A DNA stretch of 64,000 nucleotides from JAFLCL01 sp039809495 (GCA_039809495.1 JBDHVC010000010.1:1-64000); one strand, 5' to 3'; shown: positions 44,744-53,877, counted from the stretch's first letter. Numbers and translations are program-made. The notes: a model not told the origin generated them from the letters alone.

Positions 44744-45493
44744 ATGTCGCGCCGCCCCGTCATCGTGGGCAACTGGAAGCTCCATCGCGGCCTCGAGGCG
44801 TCGGCGACGCTCGCGCGCGCCGTGCTCTCGGGCGTCCCCGCCACGACCCGCGCGGAGGTGGTGATCGCGCCCGTCTTCACGGCGCTCTCGACCGTGGCCC
44901 AGGTGCTGCGCGGCTCGCAGGTCGCGCTCGCCGCGCAGGACGTGTGGAGCGAGGACGAGGGCGCGTTCACCGGTGAGGTGAGCGCGCCGCTCCTCGTCGA
45001 CGCCGGGTGCACGCAGGTCATCGTCGGTCACTCGGAGCGTCGCCAGCTCTTCGGGGAGACGAACGCCAGCGTCCGCCGCAAGGTCGAGGCCGCGCTCCGC
45101 GCGGGGCTCGTCCCGATCGCCTGCGTCGGCGAGACGCTCGAGGAGCGAGAGGCTGGGCGCACCCTCGACGTGGTGCTGGGCCAGCTCGACGCCATCGTGG
45201 CCGGCCTCTCGGGGCTCGAGCGGCTGCGCGTCGCGTACGAGCCGGTCTGGGCGATCGGGACGGGGAAGGTGGCGAGCCCGAGCGACGCCCAGGACGTGCA
45301 CCGCGCGATCCGAGGGCGGGTCGCCTCGCGCGCGAGCGAGGCCATCGCCGACGCGATGCCGATCCTCTACGGCGGGAGCGTGAAGGCGAGCAACGCGGCC
45401 GGGCTCCTCGCAGAGCCCGACATCGACGGCGCGCTCGTCGGCGGCGCCTCGCTCGACGCCGATCAATTCCTCGGAATCATCGGGGCCGCCTGA
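44744..45493 (+). CDS. tpiA: Triosephosphate isomerase
   Basis: 249-residue TIM barrel enzyme interconverting dihydroxyacetone phosphate and glyceraldehyde-3-phosphate. GNWKLHRG at the N-terminus (catalytic Lys), VGHSERR (catalytic His), AYEPVWAIGTGK (catalytic Glu and loop 6), then LYGGSVKASN and LVGGASLDADQF. GGAGGG precedes the ATG at 44744 at the right distance. Third gene of the glycolytic operon. Confidence 0.97.
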   Translation: MSRRPVIVGNWKLHRGLEASATLARAVLSGVPATTRAEVVIAPVFTALSTVAQVLRGSQVALAAQDVWSEDEGAFTGEVSAPLLVDAGCTQVIVGHSERRQLFGETNASVRRKVEAALRAGLVPIACVGETLEEREAGRTLDVVLGQLDAIVAGLSGLERLRVAYEPVWAIGTGKVASPSDAQDVHRAIRGRVASRASEAIADAMPILYGGSVKASNAAGLLAEPDIDGALVGGASLDADQFLGIIGAA

Positions 45494-45508
45494 ACGCTGC
45501 ACGTCGGC

Positions 45509-45537
45509 TTGGCGTTCGCGCCGCGCCGTACTAGCCT
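45509..45537 (+). promoter_or_regulatory. Promoter for secG
   Basis: TTGGCG (45509-45514), 17 bases, TAGCCT (45532-45537). The bases around and after the -10 (TAGCCTCCGCGCCC) closely match those of the rpsP promoter. The leader is about 20 bases with AAGGAAG before the ATG. Confidence 0.65.
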
Positions 45538-45563
45538 CCGCGCCCCTTCAAGGAAGTCCCGTC

Positions 45564-46154
45564 ATGTCGGATTCGAACTGGATCTATTGGCCTCTCGCGG
45601 CGTTCTACGTCGTCGTCTGCCTCTTCCTCATCCTCGTCGTGCTCGTTCAGGAGGGGAAGGGCGGCATGGGGAGCGCGTTCGGTGGGAGCAGCCAGACCGT
45701 CTTCGGCGGAGCGGGAGCAGGCAACGTCCTCACGCGCGCGACGTCGGTGGCCGCCGCGCTCTTCATGATCCTGTCGGCGACCCTCGCGTACCTCTCGAGC
45801 AGGCCCGACGCCGTGCTCGAGGAGCGCGCCCGTCAGCACGAGGTCGAGGAGGCCAACCGGAGGGAGCTGCGCGAGAGCGCCGACCGGGCGTCCTCGGCGC
45901 CATCGAGCGGTGAGGCGAGCGACGAGGGTGGCGCGAGCGCGCTCACGCTCGACCTCGGCGGCGATCCCTCGGGGGAGGACGAGGAGCCGGCCGCCCCGCC
46001 CGAGGCCGAGCCGTCGCAGGATGAGGGCGCGCCGTCGCCCGGCGAGGAGCCGGCGCCCTCACCCGTGGAGGAGCGTGGTGCCGCGGAGCAGCCGACGGCC
46101 GCGCCGAGCGCGCCGCCGAGCGAGGCCCCGAGCGCCGAGCCCACGGCCCCCTGA
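45564..46154 (+). CDS. secG: Preprotein translocase subunit SecG with long acidic tail
   Basis: SecG helps SecYE translocate proteins. Residues 1-85 carry the family features: TM1 (WPLAAFYVVVCLFLILVVLV), QEGKGGMGSAFGG, GNVLTRATSVAAALFMILS (TM2). The remaining roughly 110 residues are a low-complexity tail rich in Glu, Pro, Ser and Ala. SecG is normally about 75-120 residues, so this tail is exceptional. Position right after tpiA is the common bacterial order. Confidence 0.93.
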   Translation: MSDSNWIYWPLAAFYVVVCLFLILVVLVQEGKGGMGSAFGGSSQTVFGGAGAGNVLTRATSVAAALFMILSATLAYLSSRPDAVLEERARQHEVEEANRRELRESADRASSAPSSGEASDEGGASALTLDLGGDPSGEDEEPAAPPEAEPSQDEGAPSPGEEPAPSPVEERGAAEQPTAAPSAPPSEAPSAEPTAP

Positions 46155-46187
46155 CAGCGCGCCTCGCGCGGGCCCTCGAGGCTCGCG

Positions 46188-49100
46188 TCAGCCGATCAGG
46201 GGGATCGCCTCGCCTCGCTCGAGCGCCGCGAGCGACTCGTGGATCTGCTCGGCGTAGGGGCCGTAGCCGAAGTCGACGGCGAGCCGCAGCGCCTCGCGCA
46301 GGCCCTCCCGCGCCTGCTCGAGCGCGCCCCAGGCGTGGTCGATGCTCGCGAGCATGACGCGCCCTTGCAGGCTCTCCCAGACGGCGTGCCGGCGATCCGC
46401 GTACGCGATCGCGTCCACGACGTGCTGTCTCCCTTCGTCGGAGGCGAAGCGGATCGCGTCGATGTACCCGAGCACGCGCAGGTTGGCGTACTGGACGTGC
46501 TCGATCCCGTTCTCGCGGGCGACGTCGTAGCTGTAGCGGAGCGACGAGAACGCGCGCTTGAAGTCGCCGACCCGGGTGTAGGAGTCGCCGATGTTGTGGG
46601 CGCTGACGGCGGCGTGGTAGGGGAGCTGGAATTCCTTGGCCAGCTCGAGCGCGCGCGTCGCCGCGACGATGCCCCGGTCATAGTCCTTGGAGAAGAAGCA
46701 GACGAGCGACTCGAGGGTGTGGAGCTCGGCCTCGATCGACTTGTTCGGCATCGTCGCGAGGATCGTTCGAGCCTCGGTGATCCGCGCGAGGCCCGCGCGC
46801 TGATCGCCCTCGGTCGCGTGAGCGAGCGCGAGCGAGGTGAGGCAGCGCAGCTCTCGGTTGCGATCGTGGGTCGCGATCGAGAGCGCCAGCGCGCGATCGA
46901 AGAGCTGGATGGCCGTGGTGCGATCGCCGCGGCGCCCCTCCGCCTCGGCGCGCGCGAGGATCGCGTCGCGCTCGATGCTCTGATCCGAGATCGCGCGGGC
47001 GACGTCCTCGGCGCGCGCGACCCACTGCAGGCCCTCCTCCACCTCGTAGGCCTGGACGAGGATGCGGCCTCGCGAGAGGGCGAGCCGGGCGAGGTCCGCG
47101 TCGCGGCCGAGCGACTCCGCGAGATCGATCCCGGTCTTGAGCCGCGCGGCGCCCTCGACGAGGAAGCGGCCGTTCAGCGCGACGACGCCGTAGCGCTCGT
47201 ACATGTCGAGGAGGCGATCGACGTCGCGTCGAGCCGCCGTCGCCTCGAGCTCGATCGCTTGCTCGAGGTGGCCGAGGGCGGCGCGGGGGTGCTCTCCGGC
47301 GGCGCGATCGGCGGCGCGGATCAGCAGCTCGACCGCCCGCCCACGATCGCCCGCCTCGCGATGATGGAACGCGAGCCGATCGGCGATCTCGTCGATCCGC
47401 TGGGGATAGAGCGCCTCGAGCGCGCCGGCGATCCCCGCGTGGATCTCGCGCCGCAGCTCGAGCGTCAGGCCCTCGCGGAGCACCTCGGCGACGAGCTCGT
47501 GCGCGATGACGAGCTCCGAGGGGGTCGGGCGCGCGAGCAGTTCCTCGCGCTCGAGCCTCGCGACCGCGCTCGCGACGTCGGCCACGGGCTCGCCGAGCAC
47601 GCGCGCGAGCAGCTCGATCGTGAAGCGACCGGCCGAGACGGCGCCGATCCGCAAGAGGTGGCGATCGGCGGCGGAGAGGCGCGCCAAGCGTGAAGCCACG
47701 AGCCCGCGGAGCGAGCGCGGGACCCCGCTCCGCGCGATCTCGGCGTGGACGAACACGTGGCCCTCGCGGACCTCGATCGCGCCCGAGTCGCCGAGGGCCT
47801 TCAGGTACTCCTCGACGTAGAGGGGGTTACCGCCGCTCTTCGCGGTCACCTCGCCGAGGAGCTCGACGGGCACCTCCTCCGCCGCGAGCCGGGTGGCGAC
47901 CAGGCGAGCGACGTCGTCGTCCGAGAGGGGGTCGATGGTGATCGGCGTGGATCGGCTGTCTCCTCGCCACGGAGGCTCGAGCTCGGGGCGGTGCGCGAGG
48001 AGCAGGACGAGCCGGGCGCCACGGCTCTCGCGCACGAGGGTGTCGAGGATCGCGACGGACTCGGCGTCCATCGCCTCCGCGTTGTCGAAGCAGAAGGCGA
48101 CGAGCCGCTCGCTCGCGAGCTTGAGCGCGACGCGGACGACCGCTGGGCGAATGAGGCGCCCGAGCGCCTCGGTCTCGTTGGCCGCGTCGGTGGCCCCGAG
48201 GAGCACGCCGAGCGCGCCGACCTCGGGCATCGTGAGGCCGAGCTCGCGGGCGCGGAGGACCTTGTCGCGGACCTCCTCGGGCGGATCGAGCTCCTCGATC
48301 CCGAGGATCGTGCGGAGCAGATCGCTGATCGCGGAGAGGTCGACCGCCTTCCCGTGGCGTTGACACGTCACGACGTAGAAGGCGACGTCGTGGCCGCCGG
48401 CGCGGAGACGTCGTCGCGTCTCGGAGAGGAGGCGCGTCTTCCCGCTCCCAGGCTCGCCCGAGAGCGCGAGCACCTGGAGCTTGCCGCGGTTGGCGAGCGC
48501 GAAGACCTCGCCGATCCGTCGGAGCGCGTCGCGGCGACCCACGAATTTCCCCGCGGCGTCGAGCGGGTTGAGCTCCGCCTCGAGCAGGTGAGGGCCCTCG
48601 GGATCGTCCGAGAGGGGGAGGGTCGAGAAGCGGCTCTGGAGGGCCCTGCGGACCGTGGCCGTGACGCAGATCTGCCCGGGCTCGGCGCGCCGCGCGAGCT
48701 CGAGCGCGCCCTCGAGGAGCGAGGCGAAGCCGTCGTCGCGGACGGGCGCGCCGTCGGTGCTCACCAGGATCCGGCGGGCGTCGATCCCGGCGGTGGGTTG
48801 GCCATACGCGACGGAGGCTTCCGCGAGCCGGAGCATGAGCCGCAGCGCGCACCGCGCGGCGGCCTCGGCGTCGCGCCCGTCGGGCTCTCCGAGCCCGAAG
48901 ACGAGCGCGATCTCGTTGACGCGATCGAGGCGATCGTCCTCGACGAGGCGGCCATCGAAGCGCTGGAGGAGGGCTCGCGTCTCGGGCTTCTTCGCGAGCC
49001 CGCTCGCCCCCGCGGCGCGAACGACGACGAGCGTTCCGTCGACGAGCTCGTGAGCGGGGCGCAGGACCCCCGTGCGATGGCGGCCGCTCCTTCGGCCAGC

Positions 49101-50129
49101 GGGGACGTCGGCGGGGGTCGGCGCGCGCGCGCGGCTCCCCTCGTCGAAGGCCGCGCGGAGCTCGTCCGCCTCGCGATCGCCGAGGTTCGACTCGCTCGCT
49201 CGGCGCACCTCGGCGACGTGCCGCGCGAGGTCGTGACCGCTGACGCGCCTGCCCGACGAGTAGAGGAATTGGACGAGATCCTCGTAGAGCCCGCCCGCGT
49301 TCGGGTAGCGCTCGCCGCGGCTCGGGTGCATCGCGCGCGCGACGATCCGCGCGAGGTCCTCGGGGACGTCGGGAGCGACGAGCTGGAGCGGTTGGTGCGC
49401 GCCGGAGCGGACGCGCGCGAGGGTGTCGTAGGTCGAGGGGGCGTCGAACGGGTTGACGCCGGAGAGGCTCTCGTAGAGGACGACGCCGAGGGCGTAGAGG
49501 TCGGTCGTGGCGTCGACGTCGGGCGCGCCCACCGCCTGCTCGGGGCTCATGTAGGCGTACTTGCCCTTGAGGACCCCGGCCTCGGTGTCGTCGGTCATGA
49601 ACGTCTTGGCCTTGGCGACCCCGAAGTCCGTGAGCTTGACCTCGCCCTCGACGCTGACGAGGACGTTCTGCGGCGAGACGTCCCGATGCACGATGTGGAG
49701 CGGGCGCATGCTCGCGTCGCGCCTGCGGTGGGCGTAGTCGAGCCCCTTCGCGATCTCGCTCACGATGAAGACGGCGAGCTCTTGGGGGAGCGGCATCCCC
49801 AGCCCGCGGCTCCGGCGCAGGAGGGTCGCGAGGTCATAGCCGGCCACCCACTCCATCGCGATGAAGTAGGTGTCGTCCGCGCGCCCGAGGTCGAAGACCT
49901 GCACGATGTTCGCGTGCGAGAGCGTCACCGCGATCTTCGCCTCGTTCACGAACATCTCGACGAAGCTCGGGTTCTGGCTGAATTCAGGGAGAATTCGCTT
50001 GATGACGAGCGTCTTCTCGAAGCCCTCGACCCCGTGGGACTTCGCCTTGAACACCTCGGCCATCCCGCCACGAGCCAGGAGCTGGACGAGCTGGTACTTG
50101 CCGTAGAGCGTCGGAGCGGGCGAGGTCAT
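46188..50129 (-). CDS. Ser/Thr kinase fused to cyclase-like, AAA and TPR domains
   Basis: A 1313-residue signalling protein. Residues 1-290 are a Hanks kinase with LLARGGMAEVFKA, the lysine in VIKRIL, HRDVSPQNV near 146 and TDFGVAKAK near 167. Residues about 345-500 look like a class III nucleotidyl cyclase fold (GQPTAGIDARRILVSTDG, RAEPGQICVTATVRRAL), but without the catalytic metal Asp residues. A STAND/AAA ATPase follows with intact Walker A GEPGSGKTRLL near 556-566 and SGGNPLYVEEYL. The last 450 residues are TPR repeats. The ATG at 50129 begins the conserved part; one at 50177 would add 16 residues. It converges on secG and lies downstream of ribBA. Confidence 0.9.
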   Translation of the reverse strand: MTSPAPTLYGKYQLVQLLARGGMAEVFKAKSHGVEGFEKTLVIKRILPEFSQNPSFVEMFVNEAKIAVTLSHANIVQVFDLGRADDTYFIAMEWVAGYDLATLLRRSRGLGMPLPQELAVFIVSEIAKGLDYAHRRRDASMRPLHIVHRDVSPQNVLVSVEGEVKLTDFGVAKAKTFMTDDTEAGVLKGKYAYMSPEQAVGAPDVDATTDLYALGVVLYESLSGVNPFDAPSTYDTLARVRSGAHQPLQLVAPDVPEDLARIVARAMHPSRGERYPNAGGLYEDLVQFLYSSGRRVSGHDLARHVAEVRRASESNLGDREADELRAAFDEGSRARAPTPADVPAGRRSGRHRTGVLRPAHELVDGTLVVVRAAGASGLAKKPETRALLQRFDGRLVEDDRLDRVNEIALVFGLGEPDGRDAEAAARCALRLMLRLAEASVAYGQPTAGIDARRILVSTDGAPVRDDGFASLLEGALELARRAEPGQICVTATVRRALQSRFSTLPLSDDPEGPHLLEAELNPLDAAGKFVGRRDALRRIGEVFALANRGKLQVLALSGEPGSGKTRLLSETRRRLRAGGHDVAFYVVTCQRHGKAVDLSAISDLLRTILGIEELDPPEEVRDKVLRARELGLTMPEVGALGVLLGATDAANETEALGRLIRPAVVRVALKLASERLVAFCFDNAEAMDAESVAILDTLVRESRGARLVLLLAHRPELEPPWRGDSRSTPITIDPLSDDDVARLVATRLAAEEVPVELLGEVTAKSGGNPLYVEEYLKALGDSGAIEVREGHVFVHAEIARSGVPRSLRGLVASRLARLSAADRHLLRIGAVSAGRFTIELLARVLGEPVADVASAVARLEREELLARPTPSELVIAHELVAEVLREGLTLELRREIHAGIAGALEALYPQRIDEIADRLAFHHREAGDRGRAVELLIRAADRAAGEHPRAALGHLEQAIELEATAARRDVDRLLDMYERYGVVALNGRFLVEGAARLKTGIDLAESLGRDADLARLALSRGRILVQAYEVEEGLQWVARAEDVARAISDQSIERDAILARAEAEGRRGDRTTAIQLFDRALALSIATHDRNRELRCLTSLALAHATEGDQRAGLARITEARTILATMPNKSIEAELHTLESLVCFFSKDYDRGIVAATRALELAKEFQLPYHAAVSAHNIGDSYTRVGDFKRAFSSLRYSYDVARENGIEHVQYANLRVLGYIDAIRFASDEGRQHVVDAIAYADRRHAVWESLQGRVMLASIDHAWGALEQAREGLREALRLAVDFGYGPYAEQIHESLAALERGEAIPLIG

Positions 50130-50254
50130 CGGGCGATCGACGTCGGCTGGCCGAGCGCCCCGCGTCGATCCCTCCATCGTAACCGGAACGCCCCGGAGGA
50201 GCGCTGGAAATCGGCGCTCCGCGCCGCGCGATCCGCGCCCCGCGAGGCGGCCCG

Positions 50255-51439
50255 TCAGGCGGGCTCGAGCAGCTCGATCTGCTCGATGATCTCGAGGCCG
50301 AAGCCGTCGAGCCCCGCGAGCCGTCGGGGGCGGTTGACGAGCAGGCGCAGCTTCGAGAGCCCGACGCCGCGGAGGATCTGCGCGCCCACGCCGTACTCGC
50401 GCAGCACCTCGCCCGCCTCTGGGGGCTTCGAGGCGATCTCGAGGCCGAGGTGCATGGCGAGATCCTCGTGGAGCGAGGTCGCGCGCGGGAAGAGGACGAC
50501 GACGCCGCGGCCCTCGGCCTCGATGCGCGCGATGGCGTCGTCGAGGAGCCCGCGCCGCCCCACCCGAACGCCGAGCACGTCCCCGATCACGCTCCCCGTG
50601 TGCATCCGGACGAGTGGCGGGGTCGGGCCCGACGACGGCGAGACGTCGCCGAGGATGCACGCGAGATACTCGCGCTCGCCCGCCGCGAAGACCTTGAGCG
50701 TCCAGCGCGCGCCGCTCGGGAAGACGATCGGGCCCCCCGCGCGCTCGACGACGAGGTTCTCGTGCTCGAGCCGGTACTGGATCAGGTCCGCGATCGAGAG
50801 GATGCGCAGCCCATGGCGCGCTCCGAACGCGACGAGCTCGGGCATCCGCGCCATCGTCCCGTCGTCGTTCATGATCTCGCAGATGAGGCCCGCTGGGGTG
50901 AGCCCCGCGAGGCGCGCGAGGTCGACGGAGCCCTCGGTGTGGCCGCTCCTCTGGAGGACGCCGCCCGGCCGCGCTCGCAAGGGGAAGATGTGGCCCGGGC
51001 TGACGATGTCCTCGGCCCTCGTCTCGGGCGCCACCGCGACGCGCACCGTGTGCGCCCGATCCTGCGCGGAGATCCCCGTCGAGACGCCGTGCCTCGCCTC
51101 GATCGAGACCGTGAACGCCGTCGAGCGCGTCGAGCGGTTCTCGTCGACCATCATCGGCAGATCGAGCTCGCGGACGCGCTCCTCCGTGAGGCTCAGGCAC
51201 ACGAGGCCGCGCGCGTGCCGCACCATGAAGTTCACGGCCTCGGCGCTCGCCTTCTCGGCGGCCATGACGAGGTCGCCCTCGTTCTCGCGGTCCTCGTCGT
51301 CGACGAGGATCACCATCTTCCCCGCGCGGATGTCCTCGAACGCGCGCAGCACGTTCTCGATGACCTTGGCGCGATGGCCCGCGGCGTCGCGCGCCTCGTG
51401 CGCTCGATCGCTCGCTCTCTCGTTGACCTCGTTCGACAT
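50255..51439 (-). CDS. ribBA: 3,4-dihydroxy-2-butanone 4-phosphate synthase with degenerate GTP cyclohydrolase II domain
   Basis: A RibBA-type fusion of 394 residues. The N-terminal RibB half is intact: MVILVDDEDRENEGDLVMAAE, LTEERVRELDLPMM, the substrate loop HGVSTGISAQDRAHT and SPGHIFPLRARPGGVLQRSGHTEG. The C-terminal RibA half keeps the fold and RMHTGSVIGDV, but the three zinc-binding cysteines (normally in SxCxTGDxxGSxxCxC) are all absent, reading GSVIGDVLGVRVGRRG. It should therefore make dihydroxybutanone phosphate but not open GTP. Last rib gene in the nrdR-ribD-ribE-ribBA block. Confidence 0.92.
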   Translation of the reverse strand: MSNEVNERASDRAHEARDAAGHRAKVIENVLRAFEDIRAGKMVILVDDEDRENEGDLVMAAEKASAEAVNFMVRHARGLVCLSLTEERVRELDLPMMVDENRSTRSTAFTVSIEARHGVSTGISAQDRAHTVRVAVAPETRAEDIVSPGHIFPLRARPGGVLQRSGHTEGSVDLARLAGLTPAGLICEIMNDDGTMARMPELVAFGARHGLRILSIADLIQYRLEHENLVVERAGGPIVFPSGARWTLKVFAAGEREYLACILGDVSPSSGPTPPLVRMHTGSVIGDVLGVRVGRRGLLDDAIARIEAEGRGVVVLFPRATSLHEDLAMHLGLEIASKPPEAGEVLREYGVGAQILRGVGLSKLRLLVNRPRRLAGLDGFGLEIIEQIELLEPA

Positions 51440-51498
51440 GCTCTCTCTCGGCGTGCGCCGTCGTGATGGGATCGGTGTTCGCTAAGGCTCCACGAGCC

Positions 51499-52161
51499 TC
51501 ACGTGAAGCCGGCGCGCTCGAGCAGATCGAGGGTCGTGCCCCGGCCCGGCTCCGCGCTCGGGAGGACGCCGTCGACGCCGGGGCGACCGAGCAGGCGGGC
51601 CACGTACTTCGCGAGGAGGTCCACCTCGAGGTTCACCTCCGCGCCCGGCGCGCGCTCCTCGAGGAGCGTCTCCTTCCGCGTGACCGGGACGAGCACGACG
51701 TCGAAGCGCGTCCCGCTCGCGCCGTTCACGGTGAGGCTCGTTCCATCGACGGTGATCGATCCCTTCGGCGCGAGGAAGGGCGCGAGGTGGCTCGGCGCCT
51801 CGAAGACCACCGCGAGCGCGTCGCCGAGCGGCGTCGCCTCGACGACGCGCCCGATCCCGTCGACGTGCCCGCTCACGAGGTGGCCACCGACGCGCGCGCC
51901 GAGGGCGAGGGCGCGCTCGAGGTGGACGCGCGCTCCGATCGAGAGCCTCCCGAGCGTCGTCCTCGAGAGCGTCTCGTGGCTCGCGTCGACCTCGAACGAT
52001 CGGCTCGTGTGCCTCGTGAGCGAGAGGCACACCCCGTTCACCGCGATCGACTCCCCGAGCTGGTAGTCGCGGAGCTCGCACGCGATCTCGAGCTTCGCGT
52101 CGAGCCCGCGGCGCTCGAGGCGCGTGACCGTGCCGATCCCTTCGACGAGTCCCGTGAACAT
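51499..52161 (-). CDS. ribE: Riboflavin synthase alpha subunit
   Basis: Converts two 6,7-dimethyl-8-ribityllumazine molecules to riboflavin. 220 residues with two lumazine-binding barrels: the N-terminal MFTGLVEGIGTV and SIAVNGVCLSLTRH, and a second starting GHLVSGHVDGIGRV with VDGTSLTVNG. Starts 10 bases after the ribD stop. No ribH (lumazine synthase) lies in the window, although it often follows ribBA. Confidence 0.96.
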   Translation of the reverse strand: MFTGLVEGIGTVTRLERRGLDAKLEIACELRDYQLGESIAVNGVCLSLTRHTSRSFEVDASHETLSRTTLGRLSIGARVHLERALALGARVGGHLVSGHVDGIGRVVEATPLGDALAVVFEAPSHLAPFLAPKGSITVDGTSLTVNGASGTRFDVVLVPVTRKETLLEERAPGAEVNLEVDLLAKYVARLLGRPGVDGVLPSAEPGRGTTLDLLERAGFT

Positions 52162-52171
52162 CTGCGCTCCG

Positions 52172-53278
52172 TCAGCTCGCGGGCGCGCGGACGCGCCCGC
52201 GCACGAGCATGTCCGGTCCGTGCCGAGACGCCACCGGTCGTTCGAGGCGGATCGCGTGGGCGAGCGCGAGCGGCGGGTGCGCGCGGCTCGCGAGGCCCGG
52301 CGCCTGGGCGTCGCCGAGGATGACGGGCGCGACGAAGATCGCCGCGCGATCGACGAGGCCCGCGTCGAGGAGCGCGCCCGCGAGCCGCGCTCCGCCCTCG
52401 ACGAGGAGGCGGGCGACCCCGCGCGCGGCGAGCGTCGCGAGCAGGGCGGCGAGCGCGACGCCGCCCGCCTCGTCGCGCGGCACCTCGATCAAGCTCACCC
52501 CGGCCGAGCGGAGCGCGTGGACGCGCTCGGGGGCCGCGCCAGGGCCGTGCGCGATCCACGTCGGCCGCGAGCGCGCCGTGCGGACGAGGTGCGCCTCGAG
52601 CGGGAGGCGGAGCGTTGTGTCCACGACGATACGTATCGGGACCTGCGATCGCAGGGCCTCGGGCGCGAGGCGCGTGTCGAGCCGGGGATCATCGGTGATC
52701 ACCGTCCCGACGCCGACGAGGACCGCGTCCGCGTACGCGCGCAGGCGGTGGGCCTCGATCCGGGCCGTCTCGCTCGTGATCCACTTCGAGTCGCCGGTGC
52801 GGGTCGCGATGCGCCCATCGAGCGTGACGGCGCTCTTCAGCTCGACGAGCGGCCGACCCAGCGCGGCCACGGTGGCCTGGTCGGCGAGGAGCTCGCTCGC
52901 CTCGTCCGCGAGCAGCGCCGGCTCGAACGCGATCCCATGCGCTCGCGCGAGCGCCGCGAGCGGATCATCCTCGAGCCCGATCCGCGGACACCCGCGGACG
53001 ATCCGCGCGGGCGCGGCCTCGACGAGCGCGGCGAACGCCTCCGGCGCCGGATCACCCGTGAGGTAGAGGGTCGCCCCTCTCGAGTCGCCCGCGATACGCA
53101 GCGCCTCGACGGCGCCCGAGCGCGAGGCGTCGTCCGAGGCCTCGCCGAGGACGCGGTCCTCACGCACGACGAGCATCGCCCCATACGCCCTCGCGATCGG
53201 CGCGGGGCGCGGGCCGTCGTGAGGGGCCGCCAGCTCGAGCGCGCGGCGCATGAAGCGCTCGTCGCGCTCGCTCGTCAT
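52172..53278 (-). CDS. ribD: RibD-like reductase with degenerate deaminase domain
   Basis: RibD normally deaminates and then reduces the pyrimidine intermediate of riboflavin synthesis. Here (368 residues) the C-terminal reductase half is complete: VELKSAVTLDGRIATRTGDSKW, ADAVLVGVGTVITDDPRL, RIVVDTTLRLP and RLLVEGGARLAGALL. The N-terminal half keeps the fold (MRRALELAAPHDG, GATLYLTG), but the zinc motifs are lost: HAE reads GAV and PCxxxxxxxxC reads DPAPEAFAAL. It is thus predicted to be reductase only. The ATG overlaps the nrdR stop (ATGA). Confidence 0.9.
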   Translation of the reverse strand: MTSERDERFMRRALELAAPHDGPRPAPIARAYGAMLVVREDRVLGEASDDASRSGAVEALRIAGDSRGATLYLTGDPAPEAFAALVEAAPARIVRGCPRIGLEDDPLAALARAHGIAFEPALLADEASELLADQATVAALGRPLVELKSAVTLDGRIATRTGDSKWITSETARIEAHRLRAYADAVLVGVGTVITDDPRLDTRLAPEALRSQVPIRIVVDTTLRLPLEAHLVRTARSRPTWIAHGPGAAPERVHALRSAGVSLIEVPRDEAGGVALAALLATLAARGVARLLVEGGARLAGALLDAGLVDRAAIFVAPVILGDAQAPGLASRAHPPLALAHAIRLERPVASRHGPDMLVRGRVRAPAS

Positions 53279-53877
53279 CCCGGATCCTCGAGGAGCAGCG
53301 TGCTCGCGCGCTCTTCGGTGGGCTCGTCGCGCCCGCCGGGCTCGTCGTCGGTGAGCAGGAGCTCGTCGGAGGAGCGGTGGGCGAGCGCCGCGCGCGCGGA
53401 GCGGAGCGCGCTCGCGCCCGCCGCGTCTCGTGGCAGCAGGTGGGAGAGCTCGGCGAGGAATTCGTTCGTGTCCTCGAACTGGCGGTAGACGCTCGCGAAC
53501 CGGACGTAGGCGACGTGATCGAGGGCGCGCAGCGCCTCCATCACCCGCTCGCCGACGATGGCCGAGCTGACCTCCTTGTCGCCGGTCTCGACGAGGACGC
53601 GCTCGAGCTCGTCCACGAGGCGCTCGAGCGCCTCCGCCGAGACGGGCCGCTTGACGCACGCGTGATGCAGGCCGCTCAGCACCTTGGCGCGATCGAAGGG
53701 CTCCCTTCGACCGTCTCGCTTCACGACCAGCGGCAGCACCTGCTCGACGCGCTCGTAGGTCGTGTACCTTCGCTGACACCGCTCACACTCGCGACGTCGG
53801 CGCGTGACCTCGCCCCCTTGCGAGAGGCGCGAGTCGATGACCTTGTTGTCGAGGGTGCCGCAGAAAGGGCACTTCAT
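53275..53877 (-). CDS. nrdR: Transcriptional repressor NrdR
   Basis: NrdR is an ATP/dATP-sensing zinc repressor of ribonucleotide reductase genes. The N-terminal zinc ribbon has CPFC (3-6) and CERC (31-34) around RLSQGGEVTRRRRE; the ATP-cone follows with VVKRDGRREPFDRAKVLSGL and DHVAYVRFASVYRQFED. At 200 residues it carries a roughly 45-residue polar C-terminal extension beyond the usual 150-160. It heads the rib genes, a common pairing. No NrdR box is visible near it. Confidence 0.96.
   Translation of the reverse strand: MKCPFCGTLDNKVIDSRLSQGGEVTRRRRECERCQRRYTTYERVEQVLPLVVKRDGRREPFDRAKVLSGLHHACVKRPVSAEALERLVDELERVLVETGDKEVSSAIVGERVMEALRALDHVAYVRFASVYRQFEDTNEFLAELSHLLPRDAAGASALRSARAALAHRSSDELLLTDDEPGGRDEPTEERASTLLLEDPG

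Noticed and set aside
41662..45021. 1119-codon open frame on the minus strand
   Set aside because: Antisense to gap, pgk and part of tpiA, all certain genes; low-complexity composition and no recognisable motif.
46155..46187. Another copy of the intergenic repeat after secG
   Set aside because: It shares only GCGCGCCTCGC with the family start and lacks the CACGAA core; 33 bases are too few to support it.
47745..51485. 1246-codon open frame on the plus strand
   Set aside because: Antisense to the kinase/TPR protein and ribBA; no family features.
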